Below, piece by piece: positions 7,494-10,023 of a DNA stretch of 10,023 bases. A program made the position numbers and the translations under genes. The first letter of the stretch is position 1. Every line of letters starts with the position of its first letter. Origin of the DNA: Deltaproteobacteria bacterium (GTDB lineage: Bacteria > Desulfobacterota > Syntrophia > Syntrophales > JAAYKM01); the NCBI GenBank assembly GCA_019136935.1, contig JAGVTI010000123.1, positions 1-10,023 of the forward strand, given 5' to 3'. The notes beneath the pieces were generated by a model, which was not told the DNA's origin, did no database searches, and saw only the letters and a program-made list of their open reading frames with translations.

Positions 7494-10023
7494 AAAGAAC
7501 GTTTGCAAGGGGGGCCTGGTTTCTTTTTTCGTGGTGTTCATTCTGCTGGCCGGAGTGGCCGTCCATGCCCAGGAGGTGAAGAAGATCGCCCTCCTGCCGT
7601 TTTCCGTGCATGCCCCGTCCGAACCCCAGGTGCTCAAGCAGCCTGATCCAGGTGGTCAGCGCCGGGCGGGTCGCGGGAACCGAAACCGGCGAGCCGGTCA
7701 GCGAAGCGAAAGCCATGGCTGTCGGCAAATCCCTGGGAGTGGATTATGTCCTCGGCGGAAGCATTTCCCAGTTCGGCAACATCATCAGCATCGATGTGCG
7801 GATTTACGATATAGCGCAACAGACGATGATCCCCGGTTTTTCCATCCAGGGCCGGGGGACGGAAACCCTTTCCACGTCCGTCCAACAGGTCAAGACGGCC
7901 ATTCTGGCCAAAATCAACGTGGTTCAGCGGATCAGCCGGATCGAGTTCAGGGGAAACCGCAAGATCGGCGCAGGGGCCATCGAGCAGAAAATCAAAAGCG
8001 AACGGGGCGGTGTTTTCTTCGAGGAGACTCTGGCGGAAGACATTCGTGCCATCTACAAGATGGGTTATTTCGATGACGTGCAGGCCGATGTCGAGGACAG
8101 CCCCGAGGGAAAGGTAATTGCCTTCCTGCTCCAGGAAAAGGCCCTGGTTTCGGAGATTGTGATCAAGGGGAACAAAGAGGTCAGTACGAGCGACATTGAA
8201 GGGGTGCTGACGATCAAGGTCCGGCAGACCCTGAACACGGAGAAACTCCGGGAAGACCTGGAGAAGATCCGGGCCCTGTACGACAGCAAGGGTTATTACG
8301 ACGCCGAAGTCAGGGACGTGGTCGAGAAGGAAGGGGAGAAGGATGTCCGCGTGGTCATCCAGATCAAGGAAAACGATCGTCTTTATATCCGGAAGATCAG
8401 CTTCGAAGGGAATCAGGCCTATACGACGAAAGAACTGACGAAGCTGATGAGTACGAAGGAGAAGGGCCTTTTCCATTTCTTTTCGGATTCGGGCCTTCTG
8501 AAGAAGGAACAGTTGAAGCAGGATGTCAACAAAATTACGGTCTTCTATCTCAATAACGGGTTTCTCAACGCCCAGTTGGGAGAACCGGATGTCACCCATG
8601 ACAAAAAAGGGATTTATATCAAGATCCCGGTTGTCGAAGGGAAACAGTATCGGATCGGCAAGGTGGATATCGTCGGGGATGCGTTGAAGGTGTCCAGGGA
8701 GGATCTTCAGAAAGGCCTGAAGATGCGCGAAAAGGAGATCTTCGACCGCAGCGCCATCATCAAGGATATCGATTACCTGACCCAGGCCTGCAACGACGAA
8801 GGGTATGCCAATGCGGAGGTGATTCCCCTGACCAACGCCCACGAGCAGGAACAACTGGTGGATGTCACGTACCGGATGACGAAGAACCAGCTGGTTTATT
8901 TCAACCGGATCAACATTCTGGGGAACGACCGGACGCGCGATAAGGTCATCCGGCGCCAGCTCTCCATCGTCGAAGGGGATCTGTACAGCAAAACGAATCT
9001 GAAAAAGAGTTACAATGACATCACCCGTCTCCGCTACTTCGAAGAAGTCGACTTCCAGACGCAGAAAGGACCCGACGATTCGTTGACGGATGTGAATATC
9101 CGGGTCAAGGAAAAGCCGACGGGTATGTTCAGTGTCGGCGCCGGTTACAGTGCCGTGGATTCCGCTGTTTTCACGGCCCAGATTTCTCAGCAGAACCTCT
9201 TCGGGAGGGGGCAGTCCCTGGCCCTCAAGGCCAGCCTGGGTGCCAAGGTGACCAATTTCGATCTTTCCTTCATCGAACCCTGGCTCTTCGACATGCCCCT
9301 GTGGAGCAAGTTCGATGCCTGGGACATCGTCCGCGAGTATGATGAATATGACCTGGATTCGAAAGGGGCCGGTGTGACGCTGGGCTATCCTCTTTGGGGG
9401 CGTTTCTTCGGTTATGTCGGCTACCGCTTCAGCAAGAACGACATCAGCGACGTCGCCGAGGATGCGTCGACGGACCTCAAGGAGGAGGAGGGGAAGACGA
9501 CCATGAGCAGTCTGACCCTGACGCTCACGCGGGATACGACGGACGACAACATGTTCCCCTCGAGGGGTTCGAAGAATACGCTCTCCACGGAATACACCGG
9601 AGGGTTTCTGCAGGGGGACGCCCAGTTCGTGAAGTACATGTTCACTTCCACCTGGTTTTTCCCCCTTCCCTTCGAGACGGTTTTCTCCATGCGCGGCCGG
9701 ATCGGCTACATTCAGAAAACCGGCACGGACGATGAACTGCCCGATTACGAGCGTTTTACCCTGGGAGGGATCAATTCTCTCCGCGGTTTGCGCCGTATCG
9801 GTCCCAGATATGAAGGAACCGACGATGTCAAGGGCGGTACGACGATGCTCAACTTCAATTTCGATTATATTTTCCCCCTCATCAAGAGTGCGGGCATGAA
9901 GGGGGTCATTTTTTTCGATACGGGCAATGCCTGGGACGACACGTATGAACTCGGCGATATGAGAAAAACGGCTGGAATCGGGATTCGATGGTATTCGCCC
10001 ATCGGACCCCTGCGCCTTGAATG
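7486..10023 (+). CDS. bamA: Outer membrane protein assembly factor BamA, frameshifted near its N-terminus and 3'-partial
   Basis: BamA inserts beta-barrel proteins into the outer membrane. The GTG at 7486, inside the last codons of lolD and nine bases after GGAAGGG, opens a frame encoding a Sec signal peptide (cleavage likely after VHA, residue 28) and the strand EVKKIALLPFSVHAP. That frame then loses all similarity and would end at 8076. From about 7643 the +1 frame is open for 793 codons to the window end: the remainder of an N-terminal alpha/beta domain (GVDYVLGGSISQFG near 7736-7777), five POTRA domains (about 7930-8140, 8142-8375, 8378-8640, 8642-8890 and 8891-9124), then the barrel, with NLFGRGQ, FIEPWLFD, TRDTTDDNMFPSRGS, SLRGL (the L6 RG motif) and FDTGNAWD. 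The +1 frame has a stop at 7577, so the shift lies between 7580 and 7643. About 30-40 C-terminal residues are missing beyond the edge. A functional gene disrupted only by a sequence or assembly error, or a real mutation, are both possible. Confidence 0.9.

Noticed and set aside
7636..7645. Programmed ribosomal frameshifting in bamA
   Set aside because: There is no slippery heptamer or A/T run at the junction, and the protein also seems to be missing residues there. A deletion or sequence error fits better.
7634..8854. A 406-codon open frame on the minus strand
   Set aside because: It is antisense to the BamA POTRA region, which reads continuously on the plus strand; no domain or ribosome-binding site supports it.

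Overview
This window looks like chromosomal core DNA from a Gram-negative (diderm) bacterium, most likely Desulfobacterota (the former Deltaproteobacteria; a Syntrophus-like lineage is my best guess). The reasons are the order lysS - lolC/E - lolD - bamA, which is typical of that group, a BamA that carries an extra alpha/beta domain ahead of its POTRA domains, and moderately GC-rich sequence. The assignment is an inference from gene order and protein character; no database was searched.

Left part, 1-3694, minus strand: a tightly packed operon, read right to left. It encodes an ABC-2 type ATPase (2750-3694), its six-helix permease (2006-2749), a GldG-like membrane-anchored auxiliary protein (447-2009) and the first 150 residues of a DUF4340 protein that runs off the left edge (1-450). 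Each gene abuts or overlaps the next by 0-4 bases, so translational coupling is likely. This is the GldA/GldF/GldG-type export system; outside Bacteroidota its substrate is not known.

Middle, 3695-4004: the only sizeable intergenic stretch, about 310 bases between two divergent operons. It holds a good sigma-70-like promoter for the ABC operon (TTGACA, 18-base spacer, TATAGG), a 17-base palindrome lying over its -10 box, a leader with competing GAAAGG/CCTTTC and GCCGTC/GACGGC pairings plus an 11-codon upstream reading frame, and a weaker promoter candidate for lysS.

Right part, 4005-10023, plus strand: lysS (class II lysyl-tRNA synthetase), then a LolC/LolE-family permease, LolD ATPase and BamA. 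The last four genes are spaced +22, -4 and -8 bases and probably share a transcript. The Lol proteins move lipoproteins out of the inner membrane, and BamA inserts beta-barrel proteins into the outer membrane, so this is an envelope-assembly operon headed by a translation gene. Genes for Skp/OmpH and lipid A synthesis would be expected just beyond the right edge.

The most notable anomaly is in bamA. The signal peptide and first strand are in one frame (7486 to about 7641), while the rest of the protein is in the +1 frame from about 7643 to the window end. The join appears to lack part of a helix, as if a small out-of-frame deletion had occurred. I see no CRISPR array, tRNA, rRNA, insertion sequence or clearly new defence system.
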